A stretch of DNA of 64,000 nucleotides. Source: Flavobacterium sp. GSB-24 (GTDB lineage Bacteria > Bacteroidota > Bacteroidia > Flavobacteriales > Flavobacteriaceae). The translations under genes and the position numbers were made by a program. Shown in pieces: positions 45,603 to 54,886 of the stretch (positions are counted from its first letter, which is position 1; every line of letters begins with the position of its first letter). Under the pieces are notes generated by a model, which had not been told where the DNA came from, searched no databases, and saw only the letters and a program-made list of their open reading frames with translations. Location of the stretch: NCBI RefSeq assembly GCF_027924665.1, contig NZ_AP027043.1:4526001-4590000 (forward strand), in the 5' to 3' direction.

Positions 45603-48600
45603 TTAAAATGACAGCTGCACTCCAAAAGCGTAGTTACGAGTTCTTGGATAGGCATTGTAATCAATATTTGGTGTTAGGCCTGTTTCCAGATTTACTTCAG
45701 GATCATATCCAGAATAATTTGTCCAAACAAATAAGTTACTTCCAGTTACATAAAGTCTAATTCTGCTGAATCCCACTTTACTGCTGTTTTGTTTTGGAAT
45801 TGTATATCCGATACTCAGATTATTTAATCGAAGAAACGAACCATCTTCAACGGCATAAGACATTGCAATAGGACGCCCGATACTGGTCGGATTCCACATT
45901 GTAGCATTTTCGTTTTGTTTCGCCAGCATTTCTGGTGAATAGCGAAGATCGTTCCCCATGTCATCAAAATTTCTCCAGCGGTTATTCAAACCTACTTCCA
46001 TCCCTAAATTATTTTGTGTGTTTTGATACCATGAAGTCATCATGATTTTGTTGGCATTATACACATCAAAACCTGACATGAAATTGAAGAATGCAGATAA
46101 ATCAAAGTTTTTCCAAACTGCATTTAAACCAAATCCTCCTGAGAAATTAGGATTAGTATCTCCAATAACTTTTCTGTCTTTATCACCAATTACATACGTA
46201 TTTGGATCTGACGGATCAACAGCTGTAAGTTTTTTGAATTTAGCATTTCCAGGACGCGGATCTCCAGAAAGATTTTTTGAGTTTGCTACACCGTCTTTCA
46301 ATTTCCATGTTCTTGTAACTGAATCAAAAGATTCGAAATCATCCATTGTGTAGAAGCCATCATTTTCAAAACCAAAAATCAAACCTTTTGTACCACCAAC
46401 ATAAGCACGGTAATCGTCGTCATTTAGTAATTGTGTTCCTGCCCAGCCAGAACTAAGAATCCATTCCTGTTCTCCGCTTGAAAGCTTATCAATTTTGTTT
46501 TTGTTGTGTCCGATATTAAAAGTTAAATCAAGCTGAAAATCTTTTTTTCTAATAACATTTCCTGTAATTGCAAACTCAATTCCTTTGTTAGAAGTCTGTC
46601 CAACGTTTGTCATCATTTTTGTAAAACCAGATACAGAAGCAATATCTGACGGCACTAATAAATCTTTTACTTTATTGTGATAAAAATCAAGACTACCTGT
46701 AAGGCGTTCGTTAAAGAAACCGAAATCAAGACCTAAGTTGGCGGTATAAGTTGTCTCCCATTTTACATTTGGATTGTTTAAGTATTTGTCATTATAAAAA
46801 TTATAGTAATAATGATTTTCTTCTCCCCATCCTACAGAACGGTCTCTAGATACGCCGTAATATTTCGCATATAAATCGCCGCTGATTCTGTCATTTCCAG
46901 ATGCTCCATAACTTACACGAGCTTTTAAGTTGGAAACCACTTTGCTGTCTTTTAAGAAACTTTCGTTTGAAACTCTCCAGGCAAAAGCTCCCGCAGGAAA
47001 TACTCCCCATCTATTATCAGGTCCAAACTTTGTAGAACCATCCGTACGAACAGTAAACGTAAAAAGATATCTTTCGTCGAATCCGTAATTTACACGTCCG
47101 AAAAAGGAAGAAATTCTATTTGGAGAACCTGCGATTGAACCGTTATCAAAAGGAGTTCCTAATGCCAGATTATCTAAAGCTTTTGAACCTGAGATTTCTT
47201 CTGGGAAATAACGCGTGCGGTAAAATTTGGCAGAACTTTCCTGATCTTTAATTTCCTGCCCAAGCATTAATTGAAAATCGTGTTTTTCTTTTAATTTGAA
47301 TCCGTAGTTTAAAACATTGTTCAACTGCCATCTCGGCGACTGAGTCATAGACCAATATACAACAGGCAGATTATTATTTGCATTGGCTGTACCTGTATCT
47401 GTACCCCAGAAACGACCATCTTCACTGTATTTGTATTCATAACCAAATGAAGAACGCAGTGTTAAACCTTTTTTGATAGTCCAGGTTAATGCTCCGGTAG
47501 TATTAAAAGTTCGTGTAGTTCGTTCACGGTAATTCTTTTCTGATTCTTCTATTGGGTTGAAACGCGCACGTATTTCATAATCTTCTGGATCAAAATAAGT
47601 ATTATCATCTGGTAAAGTCATATAATCTTCTAAACCTGCCGTTGGTGCTTCGCGTAAAGCTCGAAGCAAACTAACACCTTCTGTTCCAGAACCGTCTATT
47701 GTTTGATTTGTCAAACGGGTTTGATATTCGAAAGTAAGATTGTCTGTTAATTTTGAATTCAAGATTAAATAAAGATAGTTTTGGCGCATACCAGTTCCTA
47801 TCAATGCTCCCGGCTGCTCTTGATTGACAAATGTGAATTTGAATTTCGTTTTTTCACTTCCTCCGTTAACGTTTATATCGGTATATCTGGTAATTGGGTT
47901 ACTTCCAAATATTTCGTCCTGCCAGTCTGTTCCTTTGTTGCCTTTATAAATGTATAATTCATTGGCACGTCCGTAATTGTTATAAAATCCAGTTGGATTT
48001 GAGTTACGCTGACGTTCGTATTCATACTGCATCATTACGAACTCATACGGATCCATTACATCAAGGTGATTGGCAAGCGTTTTTATTTGTGTATAATTAT
48101 GAATGTTTACCGAAACTTTTCCTGCCTTTGGGACTTTTGTAGTAACCAAAATTACTCCGTTGGCACCTCTCGCTCCATAAACAGCTGTTGATGCAGCATC
48201 TTTTAAAACTTCTACAGATTCGATATCTGTTGGCGGAATATCATTTAAGTTGGCAACTTCAAATCCGTCAACCAAGATTAATGGTGAGTTATCTTCTGTA
48301 ATAGATCCGCCGCCGCGAACTCTAATCATAACTTCAGATCCTGGAGAACCATCGGCAGTTGTAACTTGCACACCTGGAAGTCTTCCTACCAAAGCTTCAG
48401 CTACCGATGCTGTTGGAACTTTTGCTAATTCTGTACCTTTAATACTCGAAATTGCTCCTGTTAGATTTTTACGCTTTTGCGTACCATAACCAATAATTAC
48501 GACTTCGTTCAGCTCACTGCTAGATTCTTTCATTTGAACAGTAATGCCAGATGTGCGTCCTTTTAACGCTACAGTTTCATCTGTCAAACCAATAAATTTG

Positions 48601-48824
48601 ACAATCAAAACGGCTGTTTCTGGATCTGTCACGGCAATGCTGAATTTACCATCAAAATCGGTTACTGTATTTGTATTTTCATTTTTTACTATAATCGTTG
48701 CGCCGGGAATCAGCCCCATATTATCCCTTACTGTACCCGTCACGGTTACACGCTTCTGAGCATACGCGCTGCATGTTAAAAGTAACACGGCTAAAATGCT
48801 CCAGATATATTTTTTTATCTTCAT
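45603..48824 (-). CDS. SusC-like TonB-dependent transporter (pectin locus)
   Basis: This 1073-residue outer-membrane transporter has a signal peptide (about 1-22, ending SAYAQ), a carboxypeptidase-regulatory-like domain (VTVTGTVRDNMGLIPGATI, about 25-100) and a TonB-box region (ELNEVVIIGYGTQKRKN). The plug contains the SusC signature DGFEVANLNDIPPTDIESVEVLKDA and leads to a barrel ending FGVQLSF. It has no STN domain, consistent with control by the HTCS rather than by sigma/FecR. It should import pectin oligosaccharides with its SusD partner. The leader upstream contains a stem-loop. Confidence 0.95.
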   Translation of the reverse strand: MKIKKYIWSILAVLLLTCSAYAQKRVTVTGTVRDNMGLIPGATIIVKNENTNTVTDFDGKFSIAVTDPETAVLIVKFIGLTDETVALKGRTSGITVQMKESSSELNEVVIIGYGTQKRKNLTGAISSIKGTELAKVPTASVAEALVGRLPGVQVTTADGSPGSEVMIRVRGGGSITEDNSPLILVDGFEVANLNDIPPTDIESVEVLKDAASTAVYGARGANGVILVTTKVPKAGKVSVNIHNYTQIKTLANHLDVMDPYEFVMMQYEYERQRNSNPTGFYNNYGRANELYIYKGNKGTDWQDEIFGSNPITRYTDINVNGGSEKTKFKFTFVNQEQPGALIGTGMRQNYLYLILNSKLTDNLTFEYQTRLTNQTIDGSGTEGVSLLRALREAPTAGLEDYMTLPDDNTYFDPEDYEIRARFNPIEESEKNYRERTTRTFNTTGALTWTIKKGLTLRSSFGYEYKYSEDGRFWGTDTGTANANNNLPVVYWSMTQSPRWQLNNVLNYGFKLKEKHDFQLMLGQEIKDQESSAKFYRTRYFPEEISGSKALDNLALGTPFDNGSIAGSPNRISSFFGRVNYGFDERYLFTFTVRTDGSTKFGPDNRWGVFPAGAFAWRVSNESFLKDSKVVSNLKARVSYGASGNDRISGDLYAKYYGVSRDRSVGWGEENHYYYNFYNDKYLNNPNVKWETTYTANLGLDFGFFNERLTGSLDFYHNKVKDLLVPSDIASVSGFTKMMTNVGQTSNKGIEFAITGNVIRKKDFQLDLTFNIGHNKNKIDKLSSGEQEWILSSGWAGTQLLNDDDYRAYVGGTKGLIFGFENDGFYTMDDFESFDSVTRTWKLKDGVANSKNLSGDPRPGNAKFKKLTAVDPSDPNTYVIGDKDRKVIGDTNPNFSGGFGLNAVWKNFDLSAFFNFMSGFDVYNANKIMMTSWYQNTQNNLGMEVGLNNRWRNFDDMGNDLRYSPEMLAKQNENATMWNPTSIGRPIAMSYAVEDGSFLRLNNLSIGYTIPKQNSSKVGFSRIRLYVTGSNLFVWTNYSGYDPEVNLETGLTPNIDYNAYPRTRNYAFGVQLSF

Positions 48825-48872
48825 AACTAGACTATTTTTTTATTTGTTTTAAAAGCGAAGTCATTAGATATT

Positions 48873-48924
48873 ATACTTATATGCAGAATGTTTCCACGAT
48901 GATAGGATCATGTGGTATGAGTAT
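48873..48924 (-). promoter_or_regulatory. Stem-loop in the susC leader
   Basis: A bulged 9-bp stem (48894-48903 with 48907-48915, 3-base loop) is flanked by an 8-bp near-complementary pair (48873-48880 with 48917-48924). It lies between the lipoprotein stop and the SusC start. No T tract follows. Confidence 0.4.
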
Positions 48925-48986
48925 AAATCTGTTAAGGACTGCTGATTTTATTTTATTAAAGTATTCCGAGTGTATCCGCAGATGTA

Positions 48987-49748
48987 TTAAAGCTCATTTA
49001 AAAAGAAATCTGCATTCGTGACCTTATTGGCTTCAATAGGAAATGCTGCTTGTAATTCTTTTGTTTTTACAACCTGCATGTTTTGATCTAAACACTCTAT
49101 TTTAACACGAACATTGTTAGCTTCTTCGCCCGTTTGAAATAAAATAAAATCGTCTGTATAATTAATTCCGCCGCTGGCAGTTGCTTTACTTCTTGTAACA
49201 AACATGTCTTCTTTTACAAAAGTTCCGTCAGAAACTTTATAACCGCTTCGTTTTATAGAAACTGTTGTTTTAATTGTCGAATAACTTTTGTCTGCCGTAA
49301 TATCCAATGATTTTAAACGCAGTATTCCTGTCCTCGTAATAATGTTCAAGGTAAGCGGTTCTTCAAAAGGAGATGCATACGGCATGGCATCTGATAAGTT
49401 GACATGCTGGTTTGCCAATGTAGGCTGAGGCACAACCAAATCATTTAAATTGGTTGGAGAAGGAATCATTTGATCTGGATAATCGGATGCTACAAATTTG
49501 TATTTTCCATTGTCTAATGAAAAACGATAAAGCAAACTGTAATTAGCAAAATAATCTCCATTGTCTTTATAGACAAATAAAGGTCTGGTTGAGATTCCGA
49601 CATTCAAATTCCACGGCTCACCATTTAATTGAAAATCTAATGATTTTACTGTAGAACTTTCATATTTAAAATCGTCATTAGAGCAGGAAGTCAGCACGAA
49701 AAATAAACCCACTCCAAGTATTAGGTTTTTCATCATTTTCATATCCAT
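48987..49748 (-). CDS. Surface lipoprotein of unknown function (head of pectin operon)
   Basis: This 253-residue lipoprotein has its lipobox cysteine at Cys22 (VLTSCSNDDFK), followed by Asn-Asp-Asp, which fits the flavobacterial surface-export signal. Several Met codons (1, 3, 5, 6) could start it. The mature part is beta-rich with the late pattern LQAAFPIEANKVTNADFFLNEL. I do not recognise a family; its position before susC suggests a surface glycan-binding role. It is preceded 6 bases upstream by a 32-codon frame and, further up, a -7 element. Confidence 0.75.
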   Translation of the reverse strand: MDMKMMKNLILGVGLFFVLTSCSNDDFKYESSTVKSLDFQLNGEPWNLNVGISTRPLFVYKDNGDYFANYSLLYRFSLDNGKYKFVASDYPDQMIPSPTNLNDLVVPQPTLANQHVNLSDAMPYASPFEEPLTLNIITRTGILRLKSLDITADKSYSTIKTTVSIKRSGYKVSDGTFVKEDMFVTRSKATASGGINYTDDFILFQTGEEANNVRVKIECLDQNMQVVKTKELQAAFPIEANKVTNADFFLNEL

Positions 49749-49754
49749 ATAAAT

Positions 49755-49853
49755 TTAAAAATGAAGAATATTTGCCTTTTCGTTTCTTCTACAGCTGCGG
49801 CTGACTTTTTTCGTTGGTGGCGAAAATTTGGTGTGAGTGTTAGTTTGGTTCAT
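49755..49853 (-). CDS. Possible leader peptide (32 aa) of the pectin operon
   Basis: An ATG at 49853 opens a 32-codon frame ending in TAA at 49755-49757, 6 bases before the lipoprotein start. The product is basic, with a central SRSCRRNEK. It would be transcribed from the -7 element at 49913-49920. The A-rich sequence ahead of the ATG resembles other starts in this window. It may be a regulatory leader peptide, a small protein, or chance; no homologue is known to me. Confidence 0.3.
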   Translation of the reverse strand: MNQTNTHTKFSPPTKKVSRSCRRNEKANILHF

Positions 49854-49912
49854 AATTTTGGTTTTAAGATTAGTTAGTTAAAAATCCGTTAAGATTATGA
49901 AGCAAAACTAGA

Positions 49913-49920
49913 TATAGCTA
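49913..49920 (-). promoter_or_regulatory. Candidate -7 promoter element of the pectin operon
   Basis: The minus strand reads TAGTTTTG, a match to TAnnTTTG. No TTG with 17-23 base spacing was found, as expected for an activator-dependent promoter under HTCS control. Confidence 0.4.
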
Positions 49921-50146
49921 ATCTCAAATTGGGGTAAATATTGCTTTTCAAAAAGGGTTAAATCGCTATTTACCCCATAAAAACTGACTATTTGACAATT
50001 AACTTTATTATTTTTTATATTATGTAAAAAAATATTCACAAATAAAAAAACATATCTCAACACATATAATCAATATTCTAAATCACTTCACAACAAACTT
50101 TGAGCATTAATGTAATTGCAAATCGCAGTAGAAAATTCATAAAAAA

Positions 50147-50172
50147 ACCTCAATACAAATTAGTATTGAGGT
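50147..50172 (-). terminator. Intrinsic terminator of the HTCS gene
   Basis: A perfect 10-bp stem (50147-50156 with 50163-50172) with a 6-base loop is followed on the minus strand by seven T's. It lies about 100 bases after the HTCS stop. Confidence 0.88.
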
Positions 50173-50270
50173 ATGAATGGGATTTTTTAATAATAGAAAC
50201 ATTAAATTTTATCACTAAAAAAAAGACGTTTCAATTTGTATTAAAACCACTATAAGATAGTTTTTTATAT

Positions 50271-53200
50271 CTAACGGAATTGTTTACGATATTCTACAGG
50301 AGTATAATTGTATTTTGCTCTAAAGCATTTTCCGAAGTATTTTAAATCATTAAAACCAACTTCAAAACAAATTTCTTTAATCAGCAGATCTTCATTTTTA
50401 AGAAGCTCTGCAGCTTCATTCAGCCGCATATCTCGAATAAAAACAACTGGAGAAACACCTGTAATACTTTTAAGTTTATTAAAAAAACTAGCGCGTGACA
50501 TGCACATTAATTTCCCTAATTCATCAACAGAAAAATCAGATTTAGAAATGTTTTCTTTCACCAATTCAATTACTTGAAGCATAAATTTATTGTCTCTATT
50601 GGAAATCTGCAATGGTTTCTCCACTTCTATTTCAGCAATTCTTCCTGTAGAATACAACTGCTGCAGACGAATACGCTGTTCTAAAACATTTTTTACTCTT
50701 GCTTTTAAAAAACTTACATTAAAAGGTTTTGTAATATAATCATCTGCACCGTATTCCATTCCTTGCAATTTACTTTCAATTGCTGTTTTTGCACTAAGTA
50801 AAATCACCGGAACATGACTGATTGCAAAGTTGTTTCGGATAATTTTAAGCATTTCTATCCCGTCTAATTCAGGCATCATAATATCGCTGATTATAAAATC
50901 TGGAGATAATTCTGCCGCTTTTAAATGTCCTTCTTCTCCGTTTTCTGCTATATAAATGGTATAATCACTTTCTAAAATTGAAACAATAAACTTTCTCAAT
51001 TCAGGATCATCTTCAACCACCAGACCAATAGGTTTTTCTCTTATTTCTGTTTCAATATGTTCTTCTGTTGTTAATTCATCCTCAGCCAAATGTTCGTCTG
51101 TTTCTTCAAACACTATATCTACCGCATTAGAAAAATGGCTGTATCCTTTTTGAAAAGAAATTTCAAAACTGCTTCCTTTACCCAGTGTTGTTTCAAGTGA
51201 AATTTCTGCACCATGTTTTTCAACAGAATCTTTTACGATTGAAAGACCTATTCCGGTACTTGGATTAAAAGGATTTTCATTGTAATTTGAAAAACGGACA
51301 AATAACTTTTTTTGAACTACCGAATTGATTCCCGGACCATTATCGCTCACTTTTAAAGAAACCTTTTTTTCAGATTCTTCTACTTTTACTTCAATCGAAT
51401 TTCCTTTTTTGCAGTATTTAAAAGCATTCGACAGCAGATTGACTAAAATTTTATCAAGACTATCTGGATCTGCCCATATATGCGGTTTGGTTTCACTAAT
51501 ACTTACTTTTAATCTTATGTTACGCTGAATGCTGGTTTCTGCAAAACCGTCACAAACTTCAGACACAAATTGCCCTAGATCTATTTCACGAACTTCTAAT
51601 TTTCTATCCTGCATTCTTCTCAAGTCTAAAATCTGATTGACAAGATTGAGCAGCTTAGTACTGTATTTTTCGATAACACGAAGCTGTGATTTAACCGAAT
51701 TATCTATTTGATCATCTGAAAGCATTACTTCTAAAGGAGCAGTAATCATGGTGAGAGGCGTGCGAATTTCATGTGAAATATCAGTAAAGAAATTCAATTT
51801 CAATTCACTTACTTCTTTTTCAACCCTTACATCGTTACGCAGTTTTAAAATTGTTAAAACCGCTCTTCGAATTAATAAAAACAAACCAATGCCCAATAAA
51901 AAATAACAGAAATACGCCAAGTTGGTTCCCCAAATTGAAGGTCGGATTGTAATTTTAATCTGTCTCTCGTTGTCCAGCCTTAAATTGTGCCCATTTGTAG
52001 AGGAAACTAAAAGTGTATAACTTCCTCTCCCCAGATTGGTATAATTAATAGATTGTCCTGCTTTAATGTAATTCCATTCTTTATCAATTCCTTCTAATTT
52101 GTAGCGATAAACAATGTTTTCATTTTTGATATAATCTAATGCAGAAAACTGAACCCTGAAAAAATTCTGATCGTGCTGCAGCGTGACTTCCTTTAATAAA
52201 TCAGGATTTTTGGGTGTCTCAGGATTTACTTCGTACAATTCTTTATTATTTACTAAAAATCCAGATATCGCCAGATAAGGTTTAAATGTCGACGATTTAA
52301 TTGCTTCTGGTTTAAAATAAATAACTCCATCTGAATAACCTGAAACAATTTCACCGCTTGATAATCTGCATTTTGTTGCTTCGGAAAATATTTCGGTTCC
52401 AATGATAGATTTTAACTCCGGAAATGTTTCGCAGCTATTATTTTTAGGATCAAAACGAACTATCTGATTATCCCCCATCAGCCATATTTTCCCAAATTTA
52501 TCCTCCTGCATACCGACAACACCTTCTAGTGGAAAACCGAAATTTTCACTCCAAAATGTTTTCACCTTTACGTTATCCTGCTTATCTATATCAATCAGAA
52601 TCAATCCTTTTCCGTTTGTAGCCAATGCCAAACGATTATCAGAAGTAACAATTACATCAAGAATATCATTTCCAGAAGCCTGAAAATGTTCTTTAAATTG
52701 TAATTTTTCTGGTGATTTATTTCCTTCTGAAAAAGAAAATAATTTATAAGAAGATACAAAAAAGATTTTGTGCTCTTTGGTTTCAACGATTGAACGAACT
52801 TTATCTGCTCCGCCAATTGGATAGTTTTTCAGTTCGTTTCTATAACTCACAAAACTGATTCCGTTGTTTGACTCACGAACTAAATTAATTCCGCCTCCCC
52901 AAGTAGCGAAATAAATTTGGCCGTTTGTTGCTTGAAAAACTTTATAAATATCATCTGAACTAATACTATACTTATCCTTTTCATCATATTTATAATGTTG
53001 TACTGCAAAACTGAAAGAGGATTGTTTGGGAGTAAGACAGAAAACGCCATTTCCGCGTGTTCCAATCCATATTCTGCCTTTAGAGTCCTGCATCATACTG
53101 TAAATATCTGCGCCCCAGCCTGGACTGTTTTGTGATAATGTTCCGTCAGAACCCAAGAAACCGATCTTTCTTTTTTGCGAATCAAACAATTCAATATTTT

Positions 53201-54587
53201 CACCGCGGCTTGCTACCCAAAGATTCTTCTTATTGTCTTCCATCAGACTGCGGACATTTTGCTTTTTGTTATCTGCGGATGTCCTTAAGTTTAATGACAA
53301 AAAATTACTGTTATTAAATGTAATTAAGTCCAATCCCTGCTTATAAGAACAAAACCAAAGATTTCCTAATTTATCAAACATTGCGGTATGCATAACATCT
53401 GATACAGTTTCCCTTGATTCCTTAATACATCGCAGTACAGAACGTAACTTATTCTGTTTTTCGTCCCAGTAAGCAAAAGCTCCTTTATTGGACTGAATCC
53501 AGACTGTTCCGTTTGGCGAGGTTAACAGAAAACTTTTTTGTTTACCGGCTGTTGTAGCGGGATTACTGGAATCGACTTCTAATCGTTGTAATTTTCGGGT
53601 AATTAAATCAAACTGAAATACTGCCGATGGAGTATCAAACCAAAAATATCTTGAATGCGTTAATCCTAAAAAATTGATATTTTCATTAGGCAGTCCCGGC
53701 AGTGTTTTAGCATTATAAGTATCGAGTTTACCTGCTTTTATATCATACAAACAAAAGGCGTTACTTTTTGTAACTATCAATACCTTACTGTCTTCGACAA
53801 TATTCAATAATAGAATATCATCTTTGATTCCTAAATTCAAGTCAAAGAAAGTACTTGATTTTTTATTGTATCGTATAAACTTTCCTTTATCACCGCCAAA
53901 CCAAAGATCTTCCTTTGTTTCTTCAGCAATATTAAATGAATTAGACTTTCCAGCTTCTCCTGCCATATTCGAAAAGAAATACTCCGGTATTTTAGCAGAC
54001 TTATTTAACCTGCAAATACCTGCATCTGTTAAAAACCAAGTCGTTCCTAACTTATCTTCAAAAACATCTCTAATTTTTCCGAAATGCTTATCCACATCAA
54101 AATTAACTCGTCTAACCTGTTTGTTAGTTTCAAAAACGATCATGTAGTTTCTACTTTCAGGAAAAAGCCAGGTCTTTCCAGAAGGCATAATTTTAAAATG
54201 GTCAAAAGTATGATTAGCAGAATCTCCTTCTGTAGGATTATGAAATTTTAGTTCTCTTGCATCAAAATAATAGACATCATTTTTCTCAGACTGAATCCAA
54301 ATTCTTTCATCATTATCAAACTTAAATTTAGAGACACGATTAGACTTTATATTTAAAGGCACGCTTTGTTCTACTTTAAATTTTCGAAAAGTATTTCCAT
54401 CATAACGAATCAGTCCATTGAAAGTTGCCAGCCAAATAAATCCTTTCTCATCTTGCTGAATTCCTAAAACTCTTGATTGGCTTAACTTACCATCATTTGA
54501 AAAATGAGTAAGAAGACCTGTTGGCTGAGCAGTACAAAATGCACTTATCAAACAAAAAAATAAGACAATGGTTTTATGTTTCAGCAT
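50271..54587 (-). CDS. Hybrid two-component system (HTCS) sensor/regulator
   Basis: This 1438-residue one-protein signalling system has a signal peptide (about 1-21) and periplasmic two-component-propeller repeats (about 25-740; motifs such as DEKGFIWLATFNGLIRYD and DSKGRIWIGTRGNGVF). A Y_Y_Y domain follows (about 780-870), then one membrane segment (about 885-905). The HisKA domain has His939 (DISHEIRTPL), and the HATPase has NLLSNAFKYC and DNGPGI. The receiver domain has Asp1235 in IISDIMMPE, and an AraC-type DNA-binding domain ends the protein (about 1335-1438). It would sense a pectin fragment in the periplasm and activate the pectin operon. It lies upstream of that operon and is divergent from the GH3 gene. 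Confidence 0.96.
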   Translation of the reverse strand: MLKHKTIVLFFCLISAFCTAQPTGLLTHFSNDGKLSQSRVLGIQQDEKGFIWLATFNGLIRYDGNTFRKFKVEQSVPLNIKSNRVSKFKFDNDERIWIQSEKNDVYYFDARELKFHNPTEGDSANHTFDHFKIMPSGKTWLFPESRNYMIVFETNKQVRRVNFDVDKHFGKIRDVFEDKLGTTWFLTDAGICRLNKSAKIPEYFFSNMAGEAGKSNSFNIAEETKEDLWFGGDKGKFIRYNKKSSTFFDLNLGIKDDILLLNIVEDSKVLIVTKSNAFCLYDIKAGKLDTYNAKTLPGLPNENINFLGLTHSRYFWFDTPSAVFQFDLITRKLQRLEVDSSNPATTAGKQKSFLLTSPNGTVWIQSNKGAFAYWDEKQNKLRSVLRCIKESRETVSDVMHTAMFDKLGNLWFCSYKQGLDLITFNNSNFLSLNLRTSADNKKQNVRSLMEDNKKNLWVASRGENIELFDSQKRKIGFLGSDGTLSQNSPGWGADIYSMMQDSKGRIWIGTRGNGVFCLTPKQSSFSFAVQHYKYDEKDKYSISSDDIYKVFQATNGQIYFATWGGGINLVRESNNGISFVSYRNELKNYPIGGADKVRSIVETKEHKIFFVSSYKLFSFSEGNKSPEKLQFKEHFQASGNDILDVIVTSDNRLALATNGKGLILIDIDKQDNVKVKTFWSENFGFPLEGVVGMQEDKFGKIWLMGDNQIVRFDPKNNSCETFPELKSIIGTEIFSEATKCRLSSGEIVSGYSDGVIYFKPEAIKSSTFKPYLAISGFLVNNKELYEVNPETPKNPDLLKEVTLQHDQNFFRVQFSALDYIKNENIVYRYKLEGIDKEWNYIKAGQSINYTNLGRGSYTLLVSSTNGHNLRLDNERQIKITIRPSIWGTNLAYFCYFLLGIGLFLLIRRAVLTILKLRNDVRVEKEVSELKLNFFTDISHEIRTPLTMITAPLEVMLSDDQIDNSVKSQLRVIEKYSTKLLNLVNQILDLRRMQDRKLEVREIDLGQFVSEVCDGFAETSIQRNIRLKVSISETKPHIWADPDSLDKILVNLLSNAFKYCKKGNSIEVKVEESEKKVSLKVSDNGPGINSVVQKKLFVRFSNYNENPFNPSTGIGLSIVKDSVEKHGAEISLETTLGKGSSFEISFQKGYSHFSNAVDIVFEETDEHLAEDELTTEEHIETEIREKPIGLVVEDDPELRKFIVSILESDYTIYIAENGEEGHLKAAELSPDFIISDIMMPELDGIEMLKIIRNNFAISHVPVILLSAKTAIESKLQGMEYGADDYITKPFNVSFLKARVKNVLEQRIRLQQLYSTGRIAEIEVEKPLQISNRDNKFMLQVIELVKENISKSDFSVDELGKLMCMSRASFFNKLKSITGVSPVVFIRDMRLNEAAELLKNEDLLIKEICFEVGFNDLKYFGKCFRAKYNYTPVEYRKQFR

Positions 54588-54624
54588 ACTTAAATTTAGT
54601 TTTTGGCGGAAGTCACAAAAATAT

Positions 54625-54632
54625 CAAAATTA
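54625..54632 (-). promoter_or_regulatory. Candidate -7 promoter element of the HTCS gene
   Basis: The minus strand reads TAATTTTG (54632 to 54625), a TAnnTTTG match. A second overlapping candidate (TATTTTTG) lies at 54616-54623. Neither has a clear -33 TTG. Confidence 0.35.
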
Positions 54633-54792
54633 CTTTCCTAACCTAAAATACGAACTGTAATTAGCAAAATGCCCTCTATTAAATAGTTATTTTTACTCTT
54701 TTACCAATTGAGGCAAATTCATAAAAATGATGCTTAAGCTTTACAACACGTGTGAAATAGCAATTAATACTCAGCTAAAAAATGTAATCCTA

Positions 54793-54800
54793 TAATTTTG
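54793..54800 (+). promoter_or_regulatory. Candidate -7 promoter element of the GH3 gene
   Basis: TAATTTTG matches TAnnTTTG and lies 86 bases before the chosen GH3 ATG. A suitable -33 TTG is absent, so an activator may be needed. Confidence 0.38.
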
Positions 54801-54886
54801 TATCTTCAATTTTGATAAACATTCTACGCAATTTCAATAAAAAAAACCTATTAACTATATTAACCCAAAACCACTCACACAATTCA

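Larger units (their letters stand above)
49749..50270. other. Intergenic region between HTCS gene and pectin operon
   Basis: This 522-base gap contains the HTCS terminator (50147-50172), a -7 element (49913-49920) and a 32-codon frame (49755-49853) leading into the lipoprotein gene. It is the expected place for the HTCS binding site, but no clear operator was recognised. Confidence 0.55.

Noticed and set aside
54812..54886. Longer N-terminus of the GH3 enzyme
   Set aside because: The extra 25 residues precede a clean signal peptide at ATG 54887 and lie near the promoter element.
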